Assembly (NCBI RefSeq): GCF_002104455.1
Contig: NZ_NBOC01000001.1
Span: forward strand, 620,001-684,000
Length of the DNA: 64,000 nt
Source: Colwellia chukchiensis
GTDB taxonomy: Bacteria; Pseudomonadota; Gammaproteobacteria; Enterobacterales; Alteromonadaceae
Reading direction: 5' to 3'
Positions 25,016 through 33,869 of the stretch are shown piece after piece. Every line of letters starts with the position of its first letter. Positions within the stretch are counted from its first letter, which is position 1. Below the pieces are notes generated by a model. The model saw only the letters and a list, made by a program, of their open reading frames with translations. It did no database searches and was not told where the DNA came from. The position numbers and the translations under genes are program-made.

Positions 25016-26794
25016 TTAGCCCTCCATTCTCGGGTAAAAGTTTTGTACATTGTTTGGATTTAATGGCGCTTTTAGTTTGCTTTGCGCTAGCTCACCGTTT
25101 CTGTCCCAAACCACTTGACCAGCCATGACGGTTAAATCGACCTGGGTATTGTGGACATTGCCTTGTAACTCTAGTTCAAATAGGTTGCGATCTAGCGTGA
25201 TCATGTCAGCAGATTTACCCACTTCGATACTGCCGGCGCTGTCTTCCATGCTCATGCAATGGGCGCCATTAATGGTCATCACTCGGATCGCTTCTTCTAA
25301 CGTGATCGGTTGGCCATGGAAGGTTTCGTCATTATCAAACCACGGGTTTTTCCGCGTCATCATGGCTTCAAAGCCTATCCAGCAATTGATGTTGGATACC
25401 GGCCAATCTGTGCCCATGACCGCAATGCCGCCATGGTCGATAACACCACGAAAGTTGTACATACGATCAAAGCGCTCTTCACCTAATACTTCGCGACCAC
25501 GGGCGTAAGGCTCTGGCAACCAACCAACCGGTGAAAATTCAGCAACGACATTTAACTCGGCAAATCGCGGTAGGTTTTCATCAAGCAATACGGTGGCATG
25601 AGCACATTGGTGGCGCACGCCATTGGGGCCATTACGTTTACGGGCGACAGCGATGGCATCAAGAAACATATCTGAAGCGCCATCACCCACACAATGCGCA
25701 ATAACACGAATACCACGGCGATCCATATCTACTACCATATCGGTAATATGCTCAGGGGTTAAGTTTAAGCCACCGCGCCAGTCATCTGTGCCAGTCCAAG
25801 GTGTGGCAAGGTATGAGGAGAATGATCCGTGCGTACCATCAAAGTGAAATTTCACGGCGTTAGCGTTAAGTTTTGCACTACGGTAATAGTGTCGTGCCCC
25901 CGCTAATAGCTCCCAGCGACGGCGCACCGGAAAAATATCGTCTTGCCAGCTAATCGCAGCCTCAACGCGTAAAGTCATATCGCCAGCATCATCTATCGCT
26001 TTTAAGGCATCAAGACGGTGTTCACAAACATGCACATATTTAGTCGCGACTACACCACGACTAGTTTGGTAATGCATGCCTTCACGATAGGCACGTTGCA
26101 AAGCATGAGCTGGTGTTGGTGGCATCGCGGTATGTATTAAGGCATAAGCGCCATCCACTAAAATACCCGTTGGCTCGCCGGTAATGCTGTCTCTTTCAAT
26201 ATAGCCGTTACGCGGGTCTGGGGTATTGGCATCGATACCCGCCAATTCAAGGGCTTTACTGTTGACTAAAATACAACCCCAAGAGCGATCATGAATCGCC
26301 ACAGGGCGGTCACTGATAATACTATCTAACCACTCGCGCGTTGCGGCTATGCCTTCACGCTTAAATTGAAAGTGCACAAAATATTGACCAAAAATCCACT
26401 CGCGCTCAGGGTTATCGTCGCCATAGCGTAAAATAGCCTGCTTCACTTGTTCCGGTGTTGGATCTTCAAAGCCAACGTCTAAGTAGCCAGCATAGCCAGG
26501 CGCTAAGGTTAAATCAGGATGAGTGTGCATATCATACAAGCCGGGCATACAAAAGCGGCCGTTAAGGTCAACAATTTGGGTATGATCGTCAATCACGTCT
26601 TGCATATCGGCAAACTGTCCGACAGCGATAAAAATGCCATCTTTAATGGCGACCGCTTCAGCCCATACCTGATCGGGGTTTACGGTGTAAATACGCGCAT
26701 TTTTAAAAACAATATCTGCTTGACCTGCACCATGACCGGCATGGCTGCTGATGTAGTTCTTTCCTTTTGGCAGTGCCGTATTCGCTATACTCAT
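25016..26794 (-). CDS. Metal-dependent amidohydrolase (YtcJ/amidohydrolase_3 type)
   Basis: This 592-residue enzyme has a beta-sandwich start with DIVFKNARIYTVNPDQ, then the barrel. The metal-binding HxH is in GLYDMHTHPDL, further histidines are in VIAHCVGDGASD and RHQCAHATVL, and the late aspartate is in MGTDWPVSN. The closing strand IEVGKSADMITLDRN is typical of the superfamily. The length and layout are those of the YtcJ/N-substituted formamide deformylase group, which hydrolyse amide-like C-N bonds with zinc or similar metals. It leads the operon that contains aruH, so it may free arginine or a guanidino amine from an acylated or conjugated form. That is inference, as the family has varied substrates. 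The start has an AGAGAAG ribosome site. Confidence 0.88.
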   Translation of the reverse strand: MSIANTALPKGKNYISSHAGHGAGQADIVFKNARIYTVNPDQVWAEAVAIKDGIFIAVGQFADMQDVIDDHTQIVDLNGRFCMPGLYDMHTHPDLTLAPGYAGYLDVGFEDPTPEQVKQAILRYGDDNPEREWIFGQYFVHFQFKREGIAATREWLDSIISDRPVAIHDRSWGCILVNSKALELAGIDANTPDPRNGYIERDSITGEPTGILVDGAYALIHTAMPPTPAHALQRAYREGMHYQTSRGVVATKYVHVCEHRLDALKAIDDAGDMTLRVEAAISWQDDIFPVRRRWELLAGARHYYRSAKLNANAVKFHFDGTHGSFSSYLATPWTGTDDWRGGLNLTPEHITDMVVDMDRRGIRVIAHCVGDGASDMFLDAIAVARKRNGPNGVRHQCAHATVLLDENLPRFAELNVVAEFSPVGWLPEPYARGREVLGEERFDRMYNFRGVIDHGGIAVMGTDWPVSNINCWIGFEAMMTRKNPWFDNDETFHGQPITLEEAIRVMTINGAHCMSMEDSAGSIEVGKSADMITLDRNLFELELQGNVHNTQVDLTVMAGQVVWDRNGELAQSKLKAPLNPNNVQNFYPRMEG

Positions 26795-26989
26795 TGCTTA
26801 CTTCTCTTTTGATTCTGGACGAATTTGTTACGCAGGCCACTCGGCCACATAACACTTTATAACAATTTTTAACATTTTATCGTTAGAGCTTAGCAAGAGC
26901 ATTGGCATATTAAACTATCATTAGTTGACAAATCACTATCATATTATGACAATCGAAGCGGTGTGATGTTAACTTAAAATGGAAATGAT

Positions 26990-28051
26990 ATGTTTATTCA
27001 AGAAGCGCATCAGCAAACCAACCACCTAGCCCGAAAATTATTTTCTCACTTTTACGCACTCGTTAAGGCAGAAGGGCTTAGCGATACGCTTGATATAGAA
27101 GCGTGTGTGGCACAAGTAGGGGGGGGGATTAACCCTGCCGATGTTGATCAAAGCTTGATCACATTAAATCAGTATTATCAATTACTTGAACTGTCAGCAC
27201 CGACCTTAGCGGATACGGATTTTTATTTGAAGTTAGGGCAACTATTTGATGTCAGTGATGCTGGGGTATTAGGCTATGCCTCATTGAGTGTTGAAAACCT
27301 GCGCCAATCGTGGAAAATTACTTCCAGCAATTATTCGTTATTTCCACATCCATTAACCGCTGAACAAAGCAGCAACAACAATTATGTTACTTTTCAGTTA
27401 CAAAAAAGTGCAAGACCCAGTGTTTACGCCATTTACTTGCAAGAAGAATGGCTAAGCTCCACATGGAAGTGGATGCGACTGCGTTTACCTCAATTAATTG
27501 ATGTCGAAGCGTTAACGATTAAGTTGGCTTATCCGGCACCAAGTTATGCGCCTTATTATAACGAGATTTTTCCGGGCAAAGTGTTATTTGCACAACAAGA
27601 AACGGAAATGATTTTTCCTGAAGCTTGGTATGATATGCGCTTTACTACCGCCAACCAAGCCACTGCCGACTTGTGCCAGCAACAATGCTCGTTGATTTTA
27701 GCTCAGCTCGATAAACAAAGTGATTTAGTTGATCAAGTCAGGCGCTTATTGTTGTTAACGCCCCAGCGAGAGTTCCCGAGCTTAGAAAACATAGCACAAC
27801 AATTACAGCTACCCGTACATACCTTTCATCGAGAGTTAAAAAAGTCTAACTTAAGCTATCGCCATATTGTTAATGAAGTGCGCATGGAATTAGCGAAAGA
27901 TTACTTAGATAAAACCAAAATACCACTACAAGAAATCAGTTATATTCTTGGCTACGAGCACGCCGCCAATTTTTATCGAGCCTTTAAAAATTGGCACGGT
28001 TATACGCCAACTGATTATCGGCAGCAAAAACATCAAGTGTTGACATTATAG
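26990..28051 (+). CDS. AraC-family regulator with arabinose_bd-type N-terminus
   Basis: This 353-residue protein has an N-terminal effector domain of the kind found in OruR/ArgR-like AraC regulators (about residues 20-210). The C-terminal pair of helix-turn-helix motifs spans about 255-345, with SLENIAQQLQLPVHTFHREL and IPLQEISYILGYEHAANFYR then AFKNWHGYTPTDYR. It is divergent from the amidohydrolase-aruH operon across 195 bases, so it is the likely regulator of that operon. AraC proteins of this subgroup often control arginine, ornithine or amine catabolism. A run of nine G at 27119-27127 encodes Gly44-46 and could be a slippage site. Confidence 0.9.
   Translation: MFIQEAHQQTNHLARKLFSHFYALVKAEGLSDTLDIEACVAQVGGGINPADVDQSLITLNQYYQLLELSAPTLADTDFYLKLGQLFDVSDAGVLGYASLSVENLRQSWKITSSNYSLFPHPLTAEQSSNNNYVTFQLQKSARPSVYAIYLQEEWLSSTWKWMRLRLPQLIDVEALTIKLAYPAPSYAPYYNEIFPGKVLFAQQETEMIFPEAWYDMRFTTANQATADLCQQQCSLILAQLDKQSDLVDQVRRLLLLTPQREFPSLENIAQQLQLPVHTFHRELKKSNLSYRHIVNEVRMELAKDYLDKTKIPLQEISYILGYEHAANFYRAFKNWHGYTPTDYRQQKHQVLTL
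27119..27127 (+). repeat. Nine-base G homopolymer inside the AraC-family gene
   Basis: Nine consecutive G encode three glycines (44-46) of the regulator. This is the longest G run I noticed in this moderately AT-rich window. Loss or gain of one G would truncate the protein near its start. Confidence 0.85.
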
Positions 28052-28066
28052 CAGCGTGTGCTCTTG

Positions 28067-28996
28067 CTATAGCGATAAGGAAAACGCGCTAGCAAAGGCG
28101 TTGCGCAATAACTCCACTTTATTGGACTCTCTGGGGTTTTTCTTGTTCACTAAAGATAAATTAAATTGGTAAGTGCGGCTACTGGGATGAATAAGTCGTA
28201 CTTCACCCTTATTCAGCTCTTGCTGAATGTAACTTTGTGGTAAATAGCCTATGTAGCGACCAGATAAGATCATGGCTTTGCGGGTGTCAAATTGATAGGC
28301 CCGAGCCGATAAGTTTAATTGTTGTAATTGTTGACGACCATCGGGGTCAATATCAATACCCGGATGGATGGCGGCGGCAGTTGCTAGGTCATGATCGTTT
28401 ATTTGGCTATCGACCCGATCAAAAAACGGGTGTTTTTTGGCACAACAAAGAAAAATAGGTTCGCTGGAAAGTGGCACATAATTTAAACCTTCAACCTGTT
28501 GGTAGCCTGGAAAAATCGCAATATGGGCTTTATCTTTTAATAACATTTTTTCGATATTTTCAATCGAGTCGCCATCTAAAACAATATGCAAATTGGGTGA
28601 GCTCGTTGCGACGTTTTCAATCACTTGTGCTAACTTGCTTTGCTTAACTTTATCTAATTGATCAGCACATAAAATCACCAACTCACCACTTAATTCTTTA
28701 CCTAATGATGCGACGAGCAGTGAAAAGTCGTTTAATGAATCAAATAAGCTAATAACTGCCCGGTACACTAATTGACCATCTTCAGTTAGTGAAAACCCGC
28801 CACGACCGCGTAAACAAAGCTTGAGTTTCATGCGGGTTTCTAGGTTTGACATATGAACACTGATGGTAGAGCGGGTAATGCCTAGCGCCTTTTCTGCGGC
28901 AGCAAAACCGCCGTGTTCAACCACAGAGGTAAATATCCGTAACAGGCGTAAATCATATTCTGTTATCGGTTTGGGGATAATGGAGGGTATTGGCAT
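28067..28996 (-). CDS. LysR-family regulator divergent from gabD-gabT
   Basis: This 309-residue protein has an N-terminal helix-turn-helix (about residues 14-72; LRLLRIFTSVVEHGGFAAAE, then LGITRSTISVHMSNLE) and a LysR substrate-binding domain (about 100-300). The sequence TYQFNLSLVNKKNP is near the end. It is transcribed away from gabD with 110 bases between the starts, so control of gabDT by GABA, succinic semialdehyde or a precursor is likely. Its 3' end lies 15 bases from the end of the convergent AraC gene. Confidence 0.9.
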   Translation of the reverse strand: MPIPSIIPKPITEYDLRLLRIFTSVVEHGGFAAAEKALGITRSTISVHMSNLETRMKLKLCLRGRGGFSLTEDGQLVYRAVISLFDSLNDFSLLVASLGKELSGELVILCADQLDKVKQSKLAQVIENVATSSPNLHIVLDGDSIENIEKMLLKDKAHIAIFPGYQQVEGLNYVPLSSEPIFLCCAKKHPFFDRVDSQINDHDLATAAAIHPGIDIDPDGRQQLQQLNLSARAYQFDTRKAMILSGRYIGYLPQSYIQQELNKGEVRLIHPSSRTYQFNLSLVNKKNPRESNKVELLRNAFASAFSLSL

Positions 28997-29106
28997 ATGC
29001 TACTCTATTAGTTTGGTATATATAAAACTTAAGGTTGAATGTTTTGTATTTAATCTGAGTTTGAATTGATATTCAATAGTTAAAACACATTGCAACGGAG
29101 CGAAAG

Positions 29107-30579
29107 ATGCAAAATCCCAAAGATCTTGGTTTAAAAGACAGTAGCTTAGTTAAAAACTTTTCTTATATTAATGGTAGCTGGCATAGCAGTGATGCGCAGC
29201 TTACCGTCACGAACCCAGCAGATAACAGCGACGTTGCAACCATCAGTAATGCCGGTGTCGCTGAAACCGAATTAGCGGTAAAAGCGGCGAAAGACACATT
29301 AAAAATGTGGTCAGCAAAGTCAGCCAATGAACGCGCTACCTTAATGCGTAACTGGTTTAATTTGATGATGGAAAACCAAGACGATTTGGCGCGCATTTTA
29401 ACCATGGAGCAAGGCAAACCCCTGGCTGAAGCAAAAGGTGAAATCGCATACGGTGCTGCATTTTTAGAGTGGTTTGCTGAAGAAGGCAAGCGTGTTTATG
29501 GCGACACTATTCCCGGCCCTTCAGGGGATAAAAGAATTGTGGTGATTAAACAGCCTGTCGGCGTTGTTGCCTCCATCACGCCATGGAACTTTCCAAATGC
29601 TATGATCGCCAGAAAAGCGGCGGCAGCACTGGCAGCAGGTTGTACTTTTGTCGTTCGTCCAGCGACGCAAACGCCATTATCAGCGTTAGCCATGGCTGAA
29701 CTTGCTGAGCGTGCCGGTATTCCAGCGGGTGTATTTAACGTGGTTGTTGGTGATGATGCTCGTGGTATGGGTAAAGTGTTAACCCAGCATCCGGATGTTG
29801 CCAAGTTTACATTTACGGGCTCGACACCCGTTGGCAAAAGCTTAATCGCGCAATGTGCAACAACGGTGAAAAAAGTATCGATGGAATTAGGCGGCAACGC
29901 ACCTTTTATCGTTTTTAACGATGCCGATATTGATGCGGCGGTACAAGGTGCCTTAGTATCAAAATACCGCAACGCGGGACAAACCTGTGTTTGTACTAAC
30001 CGTATATTGGTGCAAAGCGGTGTCCATGAAGAGTTTACGAAAAAATTCTCCGCCGCCGTTGCCCAGCTTAACATTGGCAATGGTTTACATGACGGCATCA
30101 ACATTGGACCTATGATATCTAATACTGCTGTCAATGATGTTGCAACCTTGGTGGCTGACTCAGTTGCCGCAGGTGCAAAAATTGTCATGGGTGGACAACA
30201 AGGCGATGCTGGTGAAAACTTTTATCAGCCGACAATCTTGAGTCATGTCACTAACGATATGGCCATCGCACAAAATGAAATTTTTGGTCCTGTTAGCCCG
30301 ATTTTAACCTTTGAAACTGAAGCTGAAGCGATTGCCATTGCCAACGATACTGAGTTTGGTTTAGCCGCTTACTTTTATGCCCGCGACATTGGCACTATTT
30401 GGCGTGTAGCAGAAGCGCTTGAGTACGGCATGGTCGGTATCAATGAAGGCATTATTTCCAATGCTGCCGCACCGTTTGGTGGTATTAAACAATCGGGTAG
30501 TGGCCGTGAAGGCTCGAAATACGGCTTAGATGACTTCTTAGAAATTAAATATTTATGTATGGGCGGTTTAGATAAATAA
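29107..30579 (+). CDS. gabD: Succinate-semialdehyde dehydrogenase
   Basis: This 490-residue aldehyde dehydrogenase has the GabD signature NAGQTCVCTNRI (nucleophile Cys294, second Cys296), the general base Glu260 in MELGGNAPF, ITPWNFPNAM and FTGSTPVGK. It oxidises succinic semialdehyde to succinate and is followed 62 bases later by gabT, the enzyme that makes its substrate. An oddity is that the conserved nucleotide-binding lysine of the KPA motif is replaced by arginine (VVRPATQTPLSA, Arg184), which could alter NAD/NADP preference. The ribosome site ACGGAG lies just ahead of the ATG. Oxidation of another aldehyde such as guanidinobutyraldehyde is a side possibility. Confidence 0.9.
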   Translation: MQNPKDLGLKDSSLVKNFSYINGSWHSSDAQLTVTNPADNSDVATISNAGVAETELAVKAAKDTLKMWSAKSANERATLMRNWFNLMMENQDDLARILTMEQGKPLAEAKGEIAYGAAFLEWFAEEGKRVYGDTIPGPSGDKRIVVIKQPVGVVASITPWNFPNAMIARKAAAALAAGCTFVVRPATQTPLSALAMAELAERAGIPAGVFNVVVGDDARGMGKVLTQHPDVAKFTFTGSTPVGKSLIAQCATTVKKVSMELGGNAPFIVFNDADIDAAVQGALVSKYRNAGQTCVCTNRILVQSGVHEEFTKKFSAAVAQLNIGNGLHDGINIGPMISNTAVNDVATLVADSVAAGAKIVMGGQQGDAGENFYQPTILSHVTNDMAIAQNEIFGPVSPILTFETEAEAIAIANDTEFGLAAYFYARDIGTIWRVAEALEYGMVGINEGIISNAAAPFGGIKQSGSGREGSKYGLDDFLEIKYLCMGGLDK

Positions 30580-30641
30580 TCGCATGTTAATTATTGTCTG
30601 TGCTAGTTCAAATAGCACATTCACAGCATTAGGTAAGTACT

Positions 30642-31922
30642 ATGAACAATGAAAATTTACAGGCTAGAAAAAGTCAGGTTATCGCTCGAGGACAAGGAAA
30701 TGTGTATCCGGTTTATGTTGAGCGTGCAAAAAACGCTGAGCTATGGGACGTAGAAGGTAACCGTTTTATCGATTTTGGTGCCGGTATTGCGGTAACTAAC
30801 ACCGGCCACAGCCATCCAAAAGTTATTGATGCAGTAAAAGCGCAGGTTGATAAATTCAGTCATACCTGTGTCATGGTAAACCCTTACGAGGTAGGGGTTG
30901 AGTTAGCAGAAAAGTTGACGGCTATTGCACCTGGACCATCAGCTAAAAAAGCCATATTTGTCTCAACTGGCGCTGAAGCGGTGGAAAACTGTGTCAAGAT
31001 TGCTCGTGCTCATACCGGTCGCCGTGGCGTAATTGCGTTTAACGGTGGTTTCCATGGTCGTACTAATTTAACCATGGCATTAACCGGTAAAATTTCACCG
31101 TATAAAAATTTATTTGGTCCATTTCCTGGTGATATTTTTCATGCGCCGTATCCAATGGCTTGTCATGACGTTGCTGTTAAAGATGCACTAAAAGCGTTAG
31201 AAAACTTATTTAAAGTAGATATTGCGCCAAGTGATGTTGCCGCGATTATTATTGAGCCGGTACAAGGTGAAGGGGGCTTTTATGCCGCACCGACCGAGTT
31301 CTTAGTGGCATTGCGTGATATTTGTGATCAACACGGTATTGTTTTAATTGCCGATGAAATTCAAACCGGTTTTGGTCGTACTGGCAAAATGTTTAATATT
31401 GAGTATTCAGGTGTTGAACCAGATCTAATGACGATGGCGAAAGGCATTGCCGGTGGCTTCCCTATTGCCGCTGTGGTTGGTAAAAGTGAGATCATGGATG
31501 CGCCATTACCAGGCGGTTTGGGTGGCACTTATGGTGGCTCTCCAGTAGCCTGTGCCGCCGCCTTAGCCGTGTTAGAAATTATCGAAGAAGAAAACTTAGT
31601 GCAACGCGCGAATGAAATAGGTGCACTATTTAACGAAAAATTATCACAACTACAAAGTGAGCATCCAGAGCTAATTATAGAGGTGCGTAATAAAGGTTCG
31701 ATGATTGCGATGGAGTTAGTCGAAAATGGCGACGCTGAGCAACCTAATACCGCGTTAACACAAGCGATTATTGCTAACGCTGCCAAGTACGGATTAGTGT
31801 TACTCGCCTGTGGATTTTACGGCAATGTGATTCGATTTTTACCCGCGTTGACCATCAGTGACGAGGTTGCGACTGAAGGTTTAACAAAGTTTGCCGAGCT
31901 TTTTAAATCATTAGCTAACTAA
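30642..31922 (+). CDS. gabT: 4-Aminobutyrate aminotransferase
   Basis: This 426-residue class III aminotransferase has SHTCVMVNPYE, FVSTGAEAVEN, the GFHGRT loop, IIEPVQGEGGF, ADEIQTGFGRTG and the PLP lysine Lys267 in MAKGIAGGFP. The length matches E. coli GabT. It transfers the amino group of GABA to 2-oxoglutarate, giving succinic semialdehyde for the upstream GabD. In this window GABA would come from the GbuA homologue or from polyamine oxidation. A strong terminator follows, closing a gabD-gabT operon. Confidence 0.93.
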   Translation: MNNENLQARKSQVIARGQGNVYPVYVERAKNAELWDVEGNRFIDFGAGIAVTNTGHSHPKVIDAVKAQVDKFSHTCVMVNPYEVGVELAEKLTAIAPGPSAKKAIFVSTGAEAVENCVKIARAHTGRRGVIAFNGGFHGRTNLTMALTGKISPYKNLFGPFPGDIFHAPYPMACHDVAVKDALKALENLFKVDIAPSDVAAIIIEPVQGEGGFYAAPTEFLVALRDICDQHGIVLIADEIQTGFGRTGKMFNIEYSGVEPDLMTMAKGIAGGFPIAAVVGKSEIMDAPLPGGLGGTYGGSPVACAAALAVLEIIEEENLVQRANEIGALFNEKLSQLQSEHPELIIEVRNKGSMIAMELVENGDAEQPNTALTQAIIANAAKYGLVLLACGFYGNVIRFLPALTISDEVATEGLTKFAELFKSLAN

Positions 31923-31973
31923 AGGCTTTGGGCTAGCAGTGATGTTTTAGCCCACTAATAAGCAAGTTTCCTT

Positions 31974-32039
31974 AGCTTGATCTGCATTAATTACATCCCC
32001 CTTTTTGGAATTATTCCATTGGCAGATCGAGCTTTTTTT
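31974..32039 (+). terminator. Terminator of gabD-gabT
   Basis: AGCTTGATCTGC pairs with GCAGATCGAGCT (one wobble pair) and runs into seven T. A smaller GGAAT/ATTCC hairpin sits inside the loop. Confidence 0.85.
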
Positions 32040-32205
32040 ATTTCAATAGCCTGCAGTATGATTGCTGTCTTTTGTAGGCGATTAGCCGCTCATGATCGAT
32101 AGATTAGAAAACGGTATGCCTATGAGGCTAGCTTGTTAGCGAGATGCCAGTACCGTTTAGGAAATCGGCACCAGACAAGGAATAGCATAGTTTTGGAGGG
32201 ATTTA

Positions 32206-33549
32206 GTGCGCAGCGAAAATGAAACATTAGCCATGTTGATGAACCATCAGCACTATAGTCAGTTAGCCAAGCATAGTTATTTTCAACAATCTTATACCGA
32301 CTTACATGCGCGGCCATTTCCGGTAGCTAAAGCGCCATTACGCGTGTCGCAATTGTGTTTTCTACACGATAAAGCTCAACCAGAAGCCACAAGCAGGGCT
32401 GAGGAGTTAGCGCATTTAACAGCGCTAAGTTCTCGCTACAGTGTTAATCCGCCTTTGGCAGGCGCTTCGTGCTTTTATCAGTGTATCGGCGAGTATGAAA
32501 TTCGCTGGGAGCGTCATACCGAGTTTAGTAGTTATAGCTTTTTAATCCATGAGCGCGGGCCAAGCCCGTTTCAATGCCCACCCGTTGCCTTAGTGCCTGT
32601 TGATTGGCTTGATAAGATCCCAGGGAAAATTATTGCAGCAGTTCACATTGATGCGCTAGATGCCAAAGATATTAGCCTTGAGCGTGATAGCCTGCGCCAG
32701 TACTTTGAAGGGCAACGTTTAATTGGTGCAGAAATTGTCTCAGCGCAAGCAACTATACTAACAGCCTTACGCCTACATAAGGATAATTTTAACCGTATTT
32801 TGCTTGTTAACTCTAGTTTAAATGAGTGTCAAAGTGGTCGTGTGTTGCGGGCGCTGTTAGAGATTGAAGCCTATCGTAATATGACACTATTAGCATTTCC
32901 GTTAGCACAGCAAGTGAGCAGCCGTGTCAGTGCCATGGAGTCAGCGCTGGCTAATATTCTTAACCAACAAAATCATGGTCAAGTTGCAAGTGACGAAAAA
33001 GCCCGATTGGCACAATTATCTAAAATAGCTGCTGATGTTGCCGAGCTAATTGCAAGTTCACGCTACCGCTTTGATGCCGGCTGTGCTTATTACCAAATGG
33101 TTCAAAGTCGATTTGCGGAGTTACAAGAGCAAGAAATCGCTGAACTACAAACTCTTAATGCCTTTATTGATCGACGACTTTCTCCCGCATATCGTACCGT
33201 ATTAGCAGCGAAACGTCGTTTAGATGATTTATCTAGCCGAGTCGATCGCGCCAGTGATTTTATTCGCACTCGCATTGATATGGCGATTGAAGCGCAAAAC
33301 CAAGCCTTGCTGCAATCGATGGATCGTCGGGCGCAAATGCAATTTAATCTGCAACAAACCGTTGAAGGGGTTTCTGTGGTGGTGATGACGTTTTATGTTT
33401 TAGCGCTGGCTGACTATGTGCTAACCGCACTAGATGACATGGTTTTGCCACTGCACAAGTCACTTATTTTAGCTGGTATGTTGCCGCTAGTCTTGCTCAG
33501 CATTTGGTTACTTAGTCGCGGGGTAAAAAAACAAATTAATGGTGGTTAA
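32206..33549 (+). CDS. DUF3422-family membrane-anchored protein
   Basis: The start is GTG 32206, fixed by a GGAGGG ribosome site ending 5 bases earlier. The 447-residue protein matches the uncharacterised DUF3422 family: HARPFPVAKAPLRVSQL near the start, SYSFLIHERG, a helical middle (about 240-370) with ASDFIRTRIDMAIEAQNQALL, and two C-terminal membrane helices (about 375-440). Most of the protein should therefore face the cytoplasm. Function is unknown in the family. It lies between gabDT and an amino-acid permease in the same direction but is separated from both by terminator-like or long gaps, so a shared function is only suggested by position. Confidence 0.85.
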   Translation: MRSENETLAMLMNHQHYSQLAKHSYFQQSYTDLHARPFPVAKAPLRVSQLCFLHDKAQPEATSRAEELAHLTALSSRYSVNPPLAGASCFYQCIGEYEIRWERHTEFSSYSFLIHERGPSPFQCPPVALVPVDWLDKIPGKIIAAVHIDALDAKDISLERDSLRQYFEGQRLIGAEIVSAQATILTALRLHKDNFNRILLVNSSLNECQSGRVLRALLEIEAYRNMTLLAFPLAQQVSSRVSAMESALANILNQQNHGQVASDEKARLAQLSKIAADVAELIASSRYRFDAGCAYYQMVQSRFAELQEQEIAELQTLNAFIDRRLSPAYRTVLAAKRRLDDLSSRVDRASDFIRTRIDMAIEAQNQALLQSMDRRAQMQFNLQQTVEGVSVVVMTFYVLALADYVLTALDDMVLPLHKSLILAGMLPLVLLSIWLLSRGVKKQINGG

Positions 33550-33869
33550 TGCCTATGGTGATATCGATTAACACATAAAAGCTGTGCTGATTGAGGGGTC
33601 GAGTCATGTCAATTACATGGGCCTAGATAGTAAAAATAAATAATAAATAGTGACCTTGGTCACAATAAAGAATGTTTAAAAAATAAGTAAAGCAAGTTGT
33701 TTATCAAAGACTTAGCAAACAAAAAAATATCAATACTGCAGCAGCTGAGGTGTAAGCGGAAACCGTTAACATGATTGGTGCAAACTGACACCATAGGCCG
33801 GGTAATCATAAAGTCTAACGCAGCAGTAACTAACAATAATTATAATTTTAACTTTAGCGTGAGGAACGT
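33550..33869. promoter_or_regulatory. 320-base leader region of the APC permease gene
   Basis: No coding sequence is seen. A 14-base palindrome, GTGACC-TT-GGTCAC at 33650-33663, is the clearest element and has the look of an operator. The remainder is AT-rich and ends in a GTGAGGA ribosome site ahead of the permease start. Confidence 0.45.

Noticed and set aside
29496..30188. A 230-codon - strand frame inside gabD
   Set aside because: It is a long antisense shadow caused by codon bias of a clear aldehyde dehydrogenase gene.
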